Of a DNA stretch of 64,000 bases, positions 14,980-23,434 are shown piece by piece. Source of the stretch: C-114 sp963745405 (GTDB lineage: Bacteria > Chloroflexota > Limnocylindria > Limnocylindrales > CSP1-4). The stretch spans positions 1,798,001 through 1,862,000 of the forward strand of contig CAVUWY010000002.1 of the NCBI GenBank assembly GCA_963745405.1, given 5' to 3'. The translations under genes and the position numbers were made by a program. The notes beneath the pieces are model-generated. The model was not told the DNA's origin. It made no database searches and saw only the letters and a list, made by a program, of their open reading frames with translations. The number at the start of each line of letters is the position of its first letter. The first letter of the stretch is position 1.

Positions 14980-16217
14980 CCACACGAACAGCTGCGGGGC
15001 AAACCCCAGCGATCATGGACACGATCCTTGCCAACGCCGCCTGGCGAGTGGGACGAACCGCGGCTGCCCGGATGCGCATCGGCTGTCTGACCGTCGTCCT
15101 GCCCGATGGGTCCCGCGAGGTCTTCGGCGACCCGTCGTCGGCCGAGCGGGGCGAGATCCAGATTCACGACAACGCGGCGCTCGTGCGGATGCTGGTCGGT
15201 GGCGAGACCGGGGGCGGCGAGGCCTACATGGATGGCCTGTGGTCCAGCCCGGATCTCGCCGCGCTCTTGCGGGTGGCTGCGCTCAACCGCGAAGCACTGG
15301 CGCTGTCGGCTGGCTGGTGGCGCGCGCCCGCCCAGCTCCGGCGAACGTTCGCCCATCGGCTGCGGCGCAACACGCGGCGCCAGAGCCAACGCAACATCGC
15401 TGCGCACTACGATCTGGGCAACGACTTCTACCGGCTCTTCCTGGACGAGACGATGACCTACTCGAGTGCTGTCTTCGCCTCGCCGGACCAGTCGCTGGCC
15501 GATGCCCAGCGCAACAAGTACAGGCTCGTCGCGGAAGGGGCCGGCCTCACCCAGCGCGACCACGTTCTCGAGATCGGGACCGGCTGGGGTGGGTTCGCAA
15601 TGTACGCGGCCGGCGTGATCGGCTGCCGGGTCACCTCCATCACGATCTCGCGCGAGCAGTTCCACCTTGCCCGCGAGCGCGTCCGGGAGGCCGGACTCGA
15701 CGACCTCGTGGACGTCCAGCTTCGCGACTATCGCGAGATCAGCGGCCCCTACGACGCGATCGTGTCGATCGAGATGCTCGAAGCGGTGGGCGCGGAGTAC
15801 TTCGAGACGTTCTTCCGGATCTGCGACGCCGCGCTCGTCCCAGGCGGGCGTATGAGCCTCCAGTCGATCACGTTCCCGGACGCCGCCTATGAGACACAGC
15901 GCCGGGGCGCCAACTGGATCCAGACCTACATCTTTCCTGGCGGCCTGTGCCCCTCGCTGGCGGTCATCGAACGAGCCACCCGGGACACCCGTCTGCGTAT
16001 TCGGAGCGTCACGGACATCGGCCCCGACTACACGCGCACGCTGCGTGCCTGGCGAACCCGGTTCATGGACAAGATCGAGGCCGTCCGGCGGATGGGCTAC
16101 GACGAACGATTCGTGCGGATGTGGGAGTACTACCTGGCCCTGAGTGAGGCCGGTTTCGCCACCGGGATCAGCCAGGACCTGCAGATCGTCTTCCAGAAGC
16201 GGCGCGGGACGGTGTAG
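14976..16217 (+). CDS. Cyclopropane-fatty-acyl-phospholipid synthase-like SAM methyltransferase
   Basis: 413 aa. An N-terminal lipid-binding domain (GEAYMDGLW) is followed by the CFA core: NIAAHYDLGNDFYRLFLDET, then MTYSSAVF, the SAM site VLEIGTGWGGFAMYAA, CRVTSITISREQ, IVSIEMLEAVG and FIFPGG-like YIFPGGLCPS. These transfer a methyl(ene) group from S-adenosylmethionine to unsaturated acyl chains in membranes. With the adjacent FAD enzyme the product may be a methyl-branched, cyclopropane or further oxidised acyl chain. The open frame extends upstream through the DUF1365 gene, but the ATG at 14976 overlaps that gene's stop and starts the conserved part. Confidence 0.93.
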   Translation: MTTRTAAGQTPAIMDTILANAAWRVGRTAAARMRIGCLTVVLPDGSREVFGDPSSAERGEIQIHDNAALVRMLVGGETGGGEAYMDGLWSSPDLAALLRVAALNREALALSAGWWRAPAQLRRTFAHRLRRNTRRQSQRNIAAHYDLGNDFYRLFLDETMTYSSAVFASPDQSLADAQRNKYRLVAEGAGLTQRDHVLEIGTGWGGFAMYAAGVIGCRVTSITISREQFHLARERVREAGLDDLVDVQLRDYREISGPYDAIVSIEMLEAVGAEYFETFFRICDAALVPGGRMSLQSITFPDAAYETQRRGANWIQTYIFPGGLCPSLAVIERATRDTRLRIRSVTDIGPDYTRTLRAWRTRFMDKIEAVRRMGYDERFVRMWEYYLALSEAGFATGISQDLQIVFQKRRGTV

Positions 16218-16229
16218 GGGACCGTCGCG

Positions 16230-16724
16230 ATGATGACCCGCCGCTTCCCGATCCACCTCGGCCGGAGGTCGAGATTCGTCCTCCTGCTGTTCGGTGTCCG
16301 GCCGTCCAACGTCTACGTCGTCCTCGGCGACGACGAGCTCGATGCGCATTTCGGCTTCTTCCGATTCCGGACACCAACGAGCAACCTCGCCTCCTGGCGG
16401 ATCGAAGGCCCGTGGCGCTGGATCACCGCGATCGGCGTCCGCCTCAGCGTCCGCCAGCACGACCTGACCTTCGGTGGTACGAATTGGGGAGGCGTTCGGG
16501 TCGACTTCAAGGAAGCTGTCCCGACGTGGGGGATCCGTGTCTCGGCCCTCTACCTGACGGTCGATGACCTCGAGGGCTTTGCTGCCGCCTTGTTCAAGCG
16601 AGGGCTCCCCGGCACCGACACGAGAAGGCCGGCGCGCCTGTCACCACCGGCCATGCCAAACGCAGGCCAGGACGACACCCTGGCTTACGAAGCTGACCGA
16701 GACCCTCAGGCAATCGTTTCGTGA
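16230..16724 (+). CDS. Conserved hypothetical protein at the end of the lipid operon
   Basis: 164 aa, 12 bases after the methyltransferase stop, so very likely co-transcribed. It has one hydrophobic strand-rich N-terminal part (FVLLLFGVRPSNVYVVLGDD) and repeated beta-type segments such as DAHFGFFRFRTPTSNLASW, WRWITAIGVRLSVR and GVRVDFKEAV. There is no signal peptide and no clear helix bundle. The compact beta pattern could be a small barrel or lipocalin-like fold, but I do not recognise a family. Two ATGs are adjacent at 16230 and 16233. Confidence 0.7.
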   Translation: MMTRRFPIHLGRRSRFVLLLFGVRPSNVYVVLGDDELDAHFGFFRFRTPTSNLASWRIEGPWRWITAIGVRLSVRQHDLTFGGTNWGGVRVDFKEAVPTWGIRVSALYLTVDDLEGFAAALFKRGLPGTDTRRPARLSPPAMPNAGQDDTLAYEADRDPQAIVS

Positions 16725-16789
16725 CGCAAGCATCGGCGCCCGATCCGACGCCGGCGGTCGGCCACCAACGCTAAGGAGTACGAGGGGCC

Positions 16790-18556
16790 ATGGCGAGCAC
16801 TCCACGAGCCGACGGCCACGCGATGGATCGCTCGGGGCGCGGTCGTTGGATCGGCCTCGCGATGCTGAGTATCGGCGTCGCGATGATCATCGTCGACGTC
16901 ACGATCGTGAACGTCGCGATCCCCTCGATCATCCGCGACCTGAACCTCGACTCGACGCAGGCCGAGTGGATCAACACGATCTACGCCCTGGTCTTCGCGG
17001 CCCTGCTCATCACCCTGGGCCGGCTCGGGGACGTCCTCGGGCGCCGCCGGATGTATCTGACCGGCCTCCTCGTGTTCATCGGTGCGTCGATGCTCGCCGG
17101 CCTGTCCCCGAGCGGTGGCGTCCTGATCCTCGCCAGGATGCTCCAGGGTGTCGGCGGCGCGATGATCCTGCCGTCGACCCAGGCGATCCTCAACGCGAAC
17201 TTCCAGGGCCGCGATCGTGCGATCGCCTTCGGCATCTGGGGGTCCGTGATCGGCGGCATGGCGGCGGTCGGACCGCTTCTCGGCGGGTTCCTCACCACCT
17301 ATCTGTCCTGGCGATGGGCCTTCTTCATCAACCTGCCCATCGGATTGCTCGCGGTGTGGGGGACCCGGCGGTATATCGGCGAGTCGAAGGACCCGGAGGC
17401 GCGACGCGGCTTCGACCTCCCGGGATTCGCGCTGATCACGGCCGGGCTCGGGGCGGTCATCTATGGGCTCATCGAGGGCCGCCAATACGGATGGTGGACG
17501 CCGAACCCGCGACACCCGTTCGAGATCGCCGGCTGGACCTGGCCGTTCACGCAGATTTCGGTGATCCCCTTCATCCTCGCGTTCGGGGTCCTCTCGCTCG
17601 TCATCTTTGCGATCGTCGAGACGCGACGGCGCAACGCCGGCAAGTTCTTCCTGTTCGACTTCACGCTGTGGCGCTACCGAGGCTTCCGCTACGGCAACCT
17701 TGCGGGCACGATCGTTTCGCTTGGCGAATTCGGGCTGCTCTTCGCGCTGCCGCTGTTCCTCCAGGGCGTCCTCGGCTACACGGCCTTCGAGACCGGCCTC
17801 GTATTCCTCTCCCTCGCGATCGGGGCTTTCGTCGCCGCACCCCTCGCGGCGACGTTCGCGCGTCGCTACGGGCCCCGGTGGGTCGTGACGACCGGGATGG
17901 TGCTCGAGGCCGTCGGGATCCTGGCGGTCACCCTCCTCATCTCGACGACGCTCGACGGGTTGATGCTCTTCATCCCGCTCTTCGTGTACGGCATCGGCGT
18001 CGGCTTCGCGACAGCGCAGTTGACGAGCATCGTGCTCTCGGACGTGCCCATCGAGCGATCGGGGATCGCATCTGGCGCGAATTCGACGCTTCGCCAGGTC
18101 GGGTCGGCGCTCGGGATCGCGATCCTCGGGACGGTGCTCTTCAGTGTGTTGGTGAACCAGTCGAGCGATCAGTTCGCGTCGGTCCCGCCGCCGGCGGGTC
18201 TGCCGCCGGCCGTCGCCACGCAGATCGGCGACTTCGTGGCGACGGCGCTTGACGAGTCGGCCGGACAGGCCATCGGCCCGCTGCGCGACGATCCGGCCGC
18301 GGTGACCGCGTATGTAGACCTGCCACCTGCGGTGTCCGGCTTCCTGACCAGTCCGGTGGCGAAGAGCGCGCTCGCGCCATACGTGGCGATCGCGGAGCAG
18401 TCCTTCGTGGACGCGACGAAAGCCGCGGGGTTCGTGGCAACCGGGTTCGTCATCGTTGGCGTGATCTTCTCGCTCCTCCTGCCCCAGACAAAGCCCAGGA
18501 CGACCGGGCAACGGGACGCGGAGCCAGCGGGCACCGCCGCAGCCGGGTCCGCCTGA
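16790..18556 (+). CDS. DHA2-family (EmrB/QacA-type) MFS drug efflux transporter
   Basis: 588 aa proton-driven exporter with 14 predicted membrane helices. The first helix has the DHA2 signature IIVDVTIVNVAIPSI. Motif A follows as GRLGDVLGRRRMY, and motif C appears as GSVIGGMAAVGPLLGGFL. A large periplasmic loop (about residues 450-530) precedes the last helix, as is common in long EmrB-like proteins. It starts 65 bases after the lipid operon and could belong to it. Substrates cannot be deduced; quaternary ammonium compounds, dyes or lipids are usual for the family. Confidence 0.92.
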   Translation: MASTPRADGHAMDRSGRGRWIGLAMLSIGVAMIIVDVTIVNVAIPSIIRDLNLDSTQAEWINTIYALVFAALLITLGRLGDVLGRRRMYLTGLLVFIGASMLAGLSPSGGVLILARMLQGVGGAMILPSTQAILNANFQGRDRAIAFGIWGSVIGGMAAVGPLLGGFLTTYLSWRWAFFINLPIGLLAVWGTRRYIGESKDPEARRGFDLPGFALITAGLGAVIYGLIEGRQYGWWTPNPRHPFEIAGWTWPFTQISVIPFILAFGVLSLVIFAIVETRRRNAGKFFLFDFTLWRYRGFRYGNLAGTIVSLGEFGLLFALPLFLQGVLGYTAFETGLVFLSLAIGAFVAAPLAATFARRYGPRWVVTTGMVLEAVGILAVTLLISTTLDGLMLFIPLFVYGIGVGFATAQLTSIVLSDVPIERSGIASGANSTLRQVGSALGIAILGTVLFSVLVNQSSDQFASVPPPAGLPPAVATQIGDFVATALDESAGQAIGPLRDDPAAVTAYVDLPPAVSGFLTSPVAKSALAPYVAIAEQSFVDATKAAGFVATGFVIVGVIFSLLLPQTKPRTTGQRDAEPAGTAAAGSA

Positions 18557-19005
18557 TCCAGCCTGCGGTCCCGTCGATCGACGCTGACTTCCGGGCCGGC
18601 GCGGGACCCAAGGGCAATCGCCTGACCATCGCCAACACCCGGGCGTACGCCAGCGCGAGGATGGCACTCCCGTACCTCCGGCGCCCCAGTGTGGTGCGGG
18701 AGCGACGACGCGGTGTCGGGCCGTTGCGCCTTTTCGGACCGAGTCGTTCGGCCCGTACGGCGGTTGGCGCCAGCGATAGTCTTGGGGGTATCCGTCCAAG
18801 CTCCGGTTCGCTGTTACTCGCGTCGCGACCCCTCCCGCGCGAACCACGAGATGTGGACCGCCCAGATCGTCGCGGGCAACGCCCTGCTCCTCGGCGCCTG
18901 CCGCGTCGTCGCGACCCGCCGCTCGCGGAGTCGACCCAGACGGCTGCTTGAACACGCCCGGCCCGTAGGCTCGGCCGGTCAGCCGGAGACAGGAGGAACC
19001 ACGCC
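18557..19005. other. 450-base intergenic region, no gene supported
   Basis: Between the DHA2 transporter and the ChrB-like gene. One frame from 18851 (MWTAQIVAGNALLLGACRVV) looks weakly protein-like but is short, runs into basic low complexity and has no ribosome site, so I do not call it. Long minus-strand frames here continue into the antisense of the transporter and are GC artefacts. No hairpin-family copy is seen. Confidence 0.5.
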
Positions 19006-19443
19006 ATGAAGTGGGTCACGCGCGAGCATCCGACGACCGACCGGATCGCCTGTCCCTGGCTCATCCGGAAGTACATCGACACTGATGCTGAGATCGTCTA
19101 CGTGCCCCGCGATGAGGTACTCGCGTACGCCGAGCGGGAGGGCGCGGTCAGCTTCGACGCACCCGATGCGCGATACACCCACCGCGACGGGAAGTGCTCG
19201 TTCGAGACGCTCGTCGAGGAATATCACATCGACGACCCCGCCATCGCCCTCCTTGCTCGGGTCGTCCACGGCGCAGATGTACCGGAGGACGCCGACGCGA
19301 CGCCCGAGTCGCGGGGCCTGCTGGCGATCGCCGGCGGGTTCGCATTGCTTGGCCTCGATGACCAGCGCCAGCTCAAGCTCGAACTCCCCGTCTATGACGC
19401 CCTCTACGCATGGGCTCGTCAGCAAGTCGGCGCGGGACGATGA
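19006..19443 (+). CDS. ChrB C-terminal-domain protein (chromate resistance regulator-like)
   Basis: 145 aa corresponding to the C-terminal domain of ChrB. Visible motifs are TTDRIACPWLIRKYIDTDA, IVYVPRDEVL, GAVSFDAPDARYTHRDGKCS and a final helix ALYAWARQQ. The N-terminal part of full-length ChrB is absent, and stand-alone versions are widespread. ChrB senses chromate and is needed for chrA expression; this short form may bind metal or oxyanion through its Cys/His/Asp residues. An AGGAGG-like site (CAGGAGGAACC) precedes the ATG. It is followed after 28 bases by an MFS transporter and not by chrA. Confidence 0.85.
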   Translation: MKWVTREHPTTDRIACPWLIRKYIDTDAEIVYVPRDEVLAYAEREGAVSFDAPDARYTHRDGKCSFETLVEEYHIDDPAIALLARVVHGADVPEDADATPESRGLLAIAGGFALLGLDDQRQLKLELPVYDALYAWARQQVGAGR

Positions 19444-19471
19444 CGGGCCGATAGTGGGGGGCGCCGCTCCG

Positions 19472-20734
19472 ATGGATGAGGTTGCCGCGCGCACGTCCCG
19501 CGACGTTGGTCTGCTGTTCGCGACCCGCATCCTGCGGATGTTCGGGTATGGCTTCCTCGCCATCGTCCTCGTCCTGTACCTGACGGCGCTCGGCCTCTCG
19601 GGCGGCGAGGTCGGCCTGCTCCTTGCCCTCACCCTGCTCGGAGACGCCGCCGTCTCCCTGTGGCTCACGACCCACGCCGACCGGATCGGGCGCCGTCGAG
19701 TGCTCGTCGCCGGGGCGTGCCTCATGGTCACGGCCGGCCTCGCGTTCGTCGCCACGCCGGTCTTCATCGTGCTGCTCGTGGCGGCCACGATCGGCGTCAT
19801 CAGCCCGAGCGGCAACGAGGTCGGCCCCTTCCTCGCCGTCGAGCAGGCCTCGCTCAGTCAGCTGGTCACGCCGGAGAGCAGGACCAACGTCTTCGCCTGG
19901 TACCAGCTCGCCGGCTCGTTCGCGACGGCGGCCGGAGCCCTCGCAGCAGGTGCCGCCGCCCAGCTGGCGATCGGCAGGGGCACCACCCCGGTCGAGGCCT
20001 ATCGCATGGTCATCGTCGGCTACGCGATCGTGGGCATCGCCCTGACGGTGTTGTTCGCCCGCGTCTCGCTACGGATCGAGGTGCCTCCGCGGGACGTGCT
20101 CGACGAACCGATCCGGACGCGCCTTGGCCTTCATCGCTCGCAGGCTGTGGTGCTGCGTCTCTCGGCGCTGTTCGCGCTCGACGCCTTCGCCGGCGGGTTC
20201 GTGATCATGAGCTTCATCGCGTTCTGGTTCCAGGAGCGATTCGGACTCGATCCGGCGACACTCGGCGCGCTTATCTTCGGAGCCAATCTGCTGGCGGGCC
20301 TGTCGGCCCTGGCGGCCGCGCCCATCGCGCGGCGGATCGGACTCGTCCGGACGATGGTCTTCACCCATCTCCCCTCGAACGTGCTGCTCATGCTCGTGCC
20401 GTTCATGCCGACCCTGCCGCTCGCCGCCGGTCTGTTGCTCATTCGTTTCAGCATCAGCCAGATGGACGTCCCGACCCGCCAGTCGTACACGATCGCGATC
20501 GTCGACGAGGACGAACGGTCGGCGGCGGCCGGTGTGACCGGGATCGCCCGGAGCCTCGGCGTGGCGGCCGCCCCCCTCGTCGCGGGTCCGCTCTACCTCA
20601 GCGTCGCGCTCACCGGGGCGCCGTTCGTGATCGCCGGCGGTCTCAAGGTCGTCTACGACCTGCTCCTGTACCGCCGGTTCCGGAAGGTCCGGCCGCCCGA
20701 GGAGGCCGGAGTGGGCGACGGTGGTGCGGGCTGA
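19472..20734 (+). CDS. Major facilitator superfamily transporter
   Basis: 420 aa with 12 predicted helices. The loop between helices 2 and 3 holds THADRIGRRRVLVAGACL, the MFS motif A. The frame extends upstream over the ChrB-like gene, but the protein pattern starts at the ATG at 19472, with a GTG at 19454 as alternative. Because it pairs with the ChrB-domain gene, export of an oxyanion or metal complex is plausible. ChrB-MFS pairs exist in many genomes, but the substrate is not known from sequence. Confidence 0.88.
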   Translation: MDEVAARTSRDVGLLFATRILRMFGYGFLAIVLVLYLTALGLSGGEVGLLLALTLLGDAAVSLWLTTHADRIGRRRVLVAGACLMVTAGLAFVATPVFIVLLVAATIGVISPSGNEVGPFLAVEQASLSQLVTPESRTNVFAWYQLAGSFATAAGALAAGAAAQLAIGRGTTPVEAYRMVIVGYAIVGIALTVLFARVSLRIEVPPRDVLDEPIRTRLGLHRSQAVVLRLSALFALDAFAGGFVIMSFIAFWFQERFGLDPATLGALIFGANLLAGLSALAAAPIARRIGLVRTMVFTHLPSNVLLMLVPFMPTLPLAAGLLLIRFSISQMDVPTRQSYTIAIVDEDERSAAAGVTGIARSLGVAAAPLVAGPLYLSVALTGAPFVIAGGLKVVYDLLLYRRFRKVRPPEEAGVGDGGAG

Positions 20735-20742
20735 GTCGCCGC

Positions 20743-20765
20743 GTCGACATCCTCCCCGCACGGTG
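20743..20765. repeat. Weak hairpin-family copy
   Basis: GTCGACATCCTCCCCGCACG lies 8 bases after the MFS transporter stop and matches the left arm of the copy at 38247 (GTCGACATCCTCCCTGCGGG). The right arm is not recognisable. The position between convergent genes fits the rest of the family. Confidence 0.35.
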
Positions 20766-20831
20766 ACCCAGCCCTGGATCTGGTGTCTCCCAGGCTACCG
20801 GACTGCGGATCGTTCTCTCCGTGGTATTCGA

Positions 20832-21425
20832 TCAACTCCTCGGATGGATCGACTCGCCTCTCGCGAGCATCTCGACGAACGTCTCGATCTTCCGCGCGCG
20901 AGCGGCATCGGTCTTCAGATGGTGAAGGCGATAGGCGAGCGCGTAGCGGTTCCGCGCGTCGAGGGTCCGGAACGTCGTGAGCGCGTCCGGCCGCGCTTCG
21001 ATCGCCCGCAGGAGATCGGTCGGAAACTCCATCGCGGCGGACCCGTCGTATGCCCGGGCCCAGCGCCCGTCGGCCTTGGCCAGATCGATCTGAGCCTGGC
21101 CCGGCGGCCGCATCCTGCCCTCCGCTGTCAGGCGGTGCACGTGCTCCCGATTGCGGGTGCTCCAGCGACTGTTCCTCGTTCGCGGTGTGTACCGCTGCAG
21201 GAAACTCGTCTCGTCGAACGGCTTCCTGATGCCGTCTATCCAGCCCCAGCAGAGAGCTTGGTCGAGCGACTCCGCATCAGTGACGGATGGCAGCCCGGAT
21301 CCTTTCTTGTGAAGCTTGACCCAGAGCTCGGCTGCGGTGGCATGGTTCTGGACGTACCACTCCTCGAGCGCGGCCCGATCGACGAACTCGCGGACCGCGT
21401 CCTGATCCACGACGAAGGGGGGCAT
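20832..21425 (-). CDS. YdeI/OmpD-associated family protein
   Basis: 197 aa. The family is recognised by EEWYVQNHATAAELWVKLHK, ALCWGWIDGIRKPFDETSFL, QRYTPRTRNSRWSTRNREHV, and the C-terminal region AARARKIETFVEMLARGE. Members are cytoplasmic and of poorly defined function; some have been linked to bacteriocin tolerance. Length is standard. It ends convergently with the MFS transporter gene and is preceded by a hairpin-family copy. Confidence 0.9.
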   Translation of the reverse strand: MPPFVVDQDAVREFVDRAALEEWYVQNHATAAELWVKLHKKGSGLPSVTDAESLDQALCWGWIDGIRKPFDETSFLQRYTPRTRNSRWSTRNREHVHRLTAEGRMRPPGQAQIDLAKADGRWARAYDGSAAMEFPTDLLRAIEARPDALTTFRTLDARNRYALAYRLHHLKTDAARARKIETFVEMLARGESIHPRS

Positions 21426-21585
21426 CTAGCCATCCGCTCCGGCGCGGAGCGCCTTGTCAAGCCGCCGTCGCCACGAGCCCACGATCATCACCTTCGGCGC
21501 CCAGGATTCGCGCTTCGCTACGTCGAACTGTTCGGCGGTGAGGATGCCGGCGCAAAGTCCGTTTGGACCTTCGACCGCCGCCCCC

Positions 21586-21650
21586 ACATCTTGCCTGCGG
21601 GGCAGAAGCGCCGGATCTTCGGAGCTGCGCACTCGTAGGGCAACTTCGGA
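21586..21650. repeat. Extended hairpin-family copy
   Basis: The core CACATCTTGCCTGCGGGGCA continues GAAGCGCCGG, then ATCTTCGGAGCTGCGCAC and AACTTCGGATC. These right-hand blocks recur in the same order and similar spacing at 6106-6143, so the repeated unit is at least 65 bases and more than a simple hairpin. It lies between two minus-strand genes (YdeI-like and TetR). A nearby minus frame ending at 21426 holds a short SHOCT-like string (GILTAEQFDVAKR) that may be debris. Confidence 0.65.
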
Positions 21651-21685
21651 TCGGCCACGCAGTGGTGGGCTGACTTCGTCCTCCC

Positions 21686-22396
21686 TTATTTGCCCTCGAT
21701 CGCGTGCCGTGCCGCGTAGGCGGCAAGGAAGACCCGGACGGCCTCGTCAGCAACGTGATCGAGGTCCACGTCTCCGATCGCCGACTCGACATCAAGGAAC
21801 ATGCCTCGGTCGAGCGGCCAGCCAAGGATCAGCCACGCGAACTGGTGCGCGGCAAGGACCGGATCGTCGAGCGTGAGCCGCCCCTCGTCTCGCAGTTCAT
21901 CGAGGAGGTCGGCCAGGGCGTCGTAGACGCGGCCGGGCACCGTCTCGAAGTAGGTGCGCGCTACATCCGGGAACCTGGCCGCCTCGCCGATCACCAGGCG
22001 GCGTAGGCGCAGGACTTCTGGCCGGATGACAAAGCGGACGTATCGACGCGCGAGCAACCGAAGCGCACCTTCGAGGTCTTCGCGGGCCGGGACGCGCGTG
22101 TTCTCGATCGCGACGGCGAACGCATCCACCCGATCGGCGTTGCCGAGCACGAGGTCGGCGAAGAGTTCCTCCTTGCTGGCGAAGTGCGTGTAGATGGTTT
22201 GCTTCGACACTCCAGCCGCCGCGGCGATCTCGTCCATGGTCGTGCCCTGGTAACCCTTCTCGAGGAAGAGCGTGGCCGCTGACTCGCGTATCGGGCCGCC
22301 GCTCGCGAGGCGGCCGGCCCGCTTCCGACGCTTGGGGGCCACCCCCGCGGTCACCCCGGATGTGGTTGGGTCGATCGCCGGATCGTAGGAGAGCAT
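21686..22396 (-). CDS. TetR/AcrR-family transcriptional regulator
   Basis: 236 aa. The N-terminal helix-turn-helix is clear (AATLFLEKGYQGTTMDEIAA, AAGVSKQTIYTHFASKEELF). The C-terminal domain (RPEVLRLRRLVIGEAARFP, then TYFETVPGRVYDALADLLDE) matches the TetR_C subgroup with an AefR-like ligand domain. A 40-residue Lys/Arg-rich arm precedes the HTH. The ATG at 22396 was chosen over a frame extension whose residues look random. No target operator is obvious. The gene stands alone, with a hairpin-family copy in its upstream gap. Confidence 0.9.
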   Translation of the reverse strand: MLSYDPAIDPTTSGVTAGVAPKRRKRAGRLASGGPIRESAATLFLEKGYQGTTMDEIAAAAGVSKQTIYTHFASKEELFADLVLGNADRVDAFAVAIENTRVPAREDLEGALRLLARRYVRFVIRPEVLRLRRLVIGEAARFPDVARTYFETVPGRVYDALADLLDELRDEGRLTLDDPVLAAHQFAWLILGWPLDRGMFLDVESAIGDVDLDHVADEAVRVFLAAYAARHAIEGK

Positions 22397-22482
22397 CGTC
22401 GCACCTGCCCCACCGCGGGGCTGGCGATGGAGGTCTCGCACCGGGGCCCGACATGTCCACCCCACCTCGTTGTCACCTCCTC

Positions 22483-22520
22483 AACGTCCTGCCTGCGCGG
22501 CAGACACTTCGCCAGCTGGC
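22483..22520. repeat. Hairpin-family copy closest to tRNA-Gly
   Basis: ACGTCCTGCCTGCGCGGCAG continues ACACTTCGCCAGCTGG. The intact tRNA-Gly gene in the same orientation reads ACATTCTGCTTGGGAAGCAG, then ACACTCTGCCAGCTGA, so the similarity covers the anticodon arm and half of the D arm (5275-5310). The loop TGCGC cannot make an anticodon loop, so it is not a tRNA. It lies just past the PPK2 stop. Confidence 0.65.
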
Positions 22521-22540
22521 CGGCGCCCGGGTGGCTCCGA

Positions 22541-23409
22541 TCAGAACAGTGTCGGGATGTACTTCAGGGGCCGGTCCGGTTCCTTGTATCCTGCCGGCTC
22601 CCTGCCGCTTTGGCAGCTTGACGTCGCGAGGTTCGAGGGGCGCGTACGGCACCTGGGTCAGTAGATGGCTGATGATGTTGAGCCGTCCCCGCTTCTTGTC
22701 GTCCGTGTGCGCGATGTACCAGGGGGCCCACGGCGTGTCGGTCGCCGCGAGCATCGCGTCCCGGGCACGGGAGTAGTCGTACCAGCGGCTGTACGACTTG
22801 AGGTCCATGTCGGTCAGCTTCCAGATCTTCCGCGGGTCGTGGATGCGACCCTCGAGGCGGCGGGTCTGCTCATCCGGACTGACCTCGAGCCAGTACTTGA
22901 TGAGGATGATCCCCGCGTCGACCATCGCCTTCTCGAAGCCCGGGACCTGCTCGAGGAACCTCTCGCTCACCTCGGGCGTGCAGAAGCCCATCACCGGCTC
23001 GACGCCGGCGCGGTTGTACCAGCTCCGGTCGAAGATGACGACCTCTCCGCCGGCCGGGAAGTGCGGGATGTAGCGCTGGACGTACATCTGCGACTTTTCG
23101 CGATCCGTCGGCGCGGACAGGGCCACGACCTTGAACACGCGCGGGCTGACACGCTCGGTGATCCGCTTGATCGTGCCGCCCTTGCCGGCCGTGTCTCGAC
23201 CCTCGAAGACGACGCAGATCTTGGCGCCGGTCGCCTTCACCCATTCCTGCATCGCCACGAGCTCGCCGTGGAGCCGACGCATCTCGCGCTCGTAGTCCTT
23301 GGTGTTCATCTTCGCGGCAGGCTCCGGACTGGGCGGTCCCGGACCGAGCGTTTTCGTCGTCTGGGCGCGCCTGATCCTTGCCGGCCCGCTTGTCCTTCTT
23401 CTTGGCCAC
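22541..23409 (-). CDS. ppk2: Polyphosphate kinase 2 (frame disrupted twice)
   Basis: Transfers phosphate between polyphosphate and nucleotides. The body in one frame has CVVFEGRDTAGKGGTIKRIT (Walker A), FDRSWYNRAGVEPVMGF (Walker B) and RRLEGRIHDPRKIWKLTD. Two single-base shifts are needed for a normal protein. The start MAKKKDKRAGKDQARPDDEN (GTG at 23409) is in another frame and joins the body near 23340. The C-terminus must shift near 22600 to give GYKEPDRPLKYIPTLF and the stop at 22541. Left unshifted, the body would run on to 22473 with an unnatural tail. With both fixes the length is about 289 aa, typical of single-domain PPK2. Sequence error is likely. Confidence 0.85.
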
Positions 23410-23434
23410 CTACCGGTCCCTCCTGGTTCTTCGA

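Noticed and set aside
14730..16460. 576-aa minus-strand open frame
   Set aside because: Antisense of the DUF1365 and Cfa-like genes, which carry clear family motifs; the reverse frame does not.
16706..18955. 749-aa minus-strand open frame
   Set aside because: Antisense of the DHA2 transporter, strongly Arg/Asp/Glu/Pro biased and without any recognisable fold. The plus-strand transporter is unambiguous.
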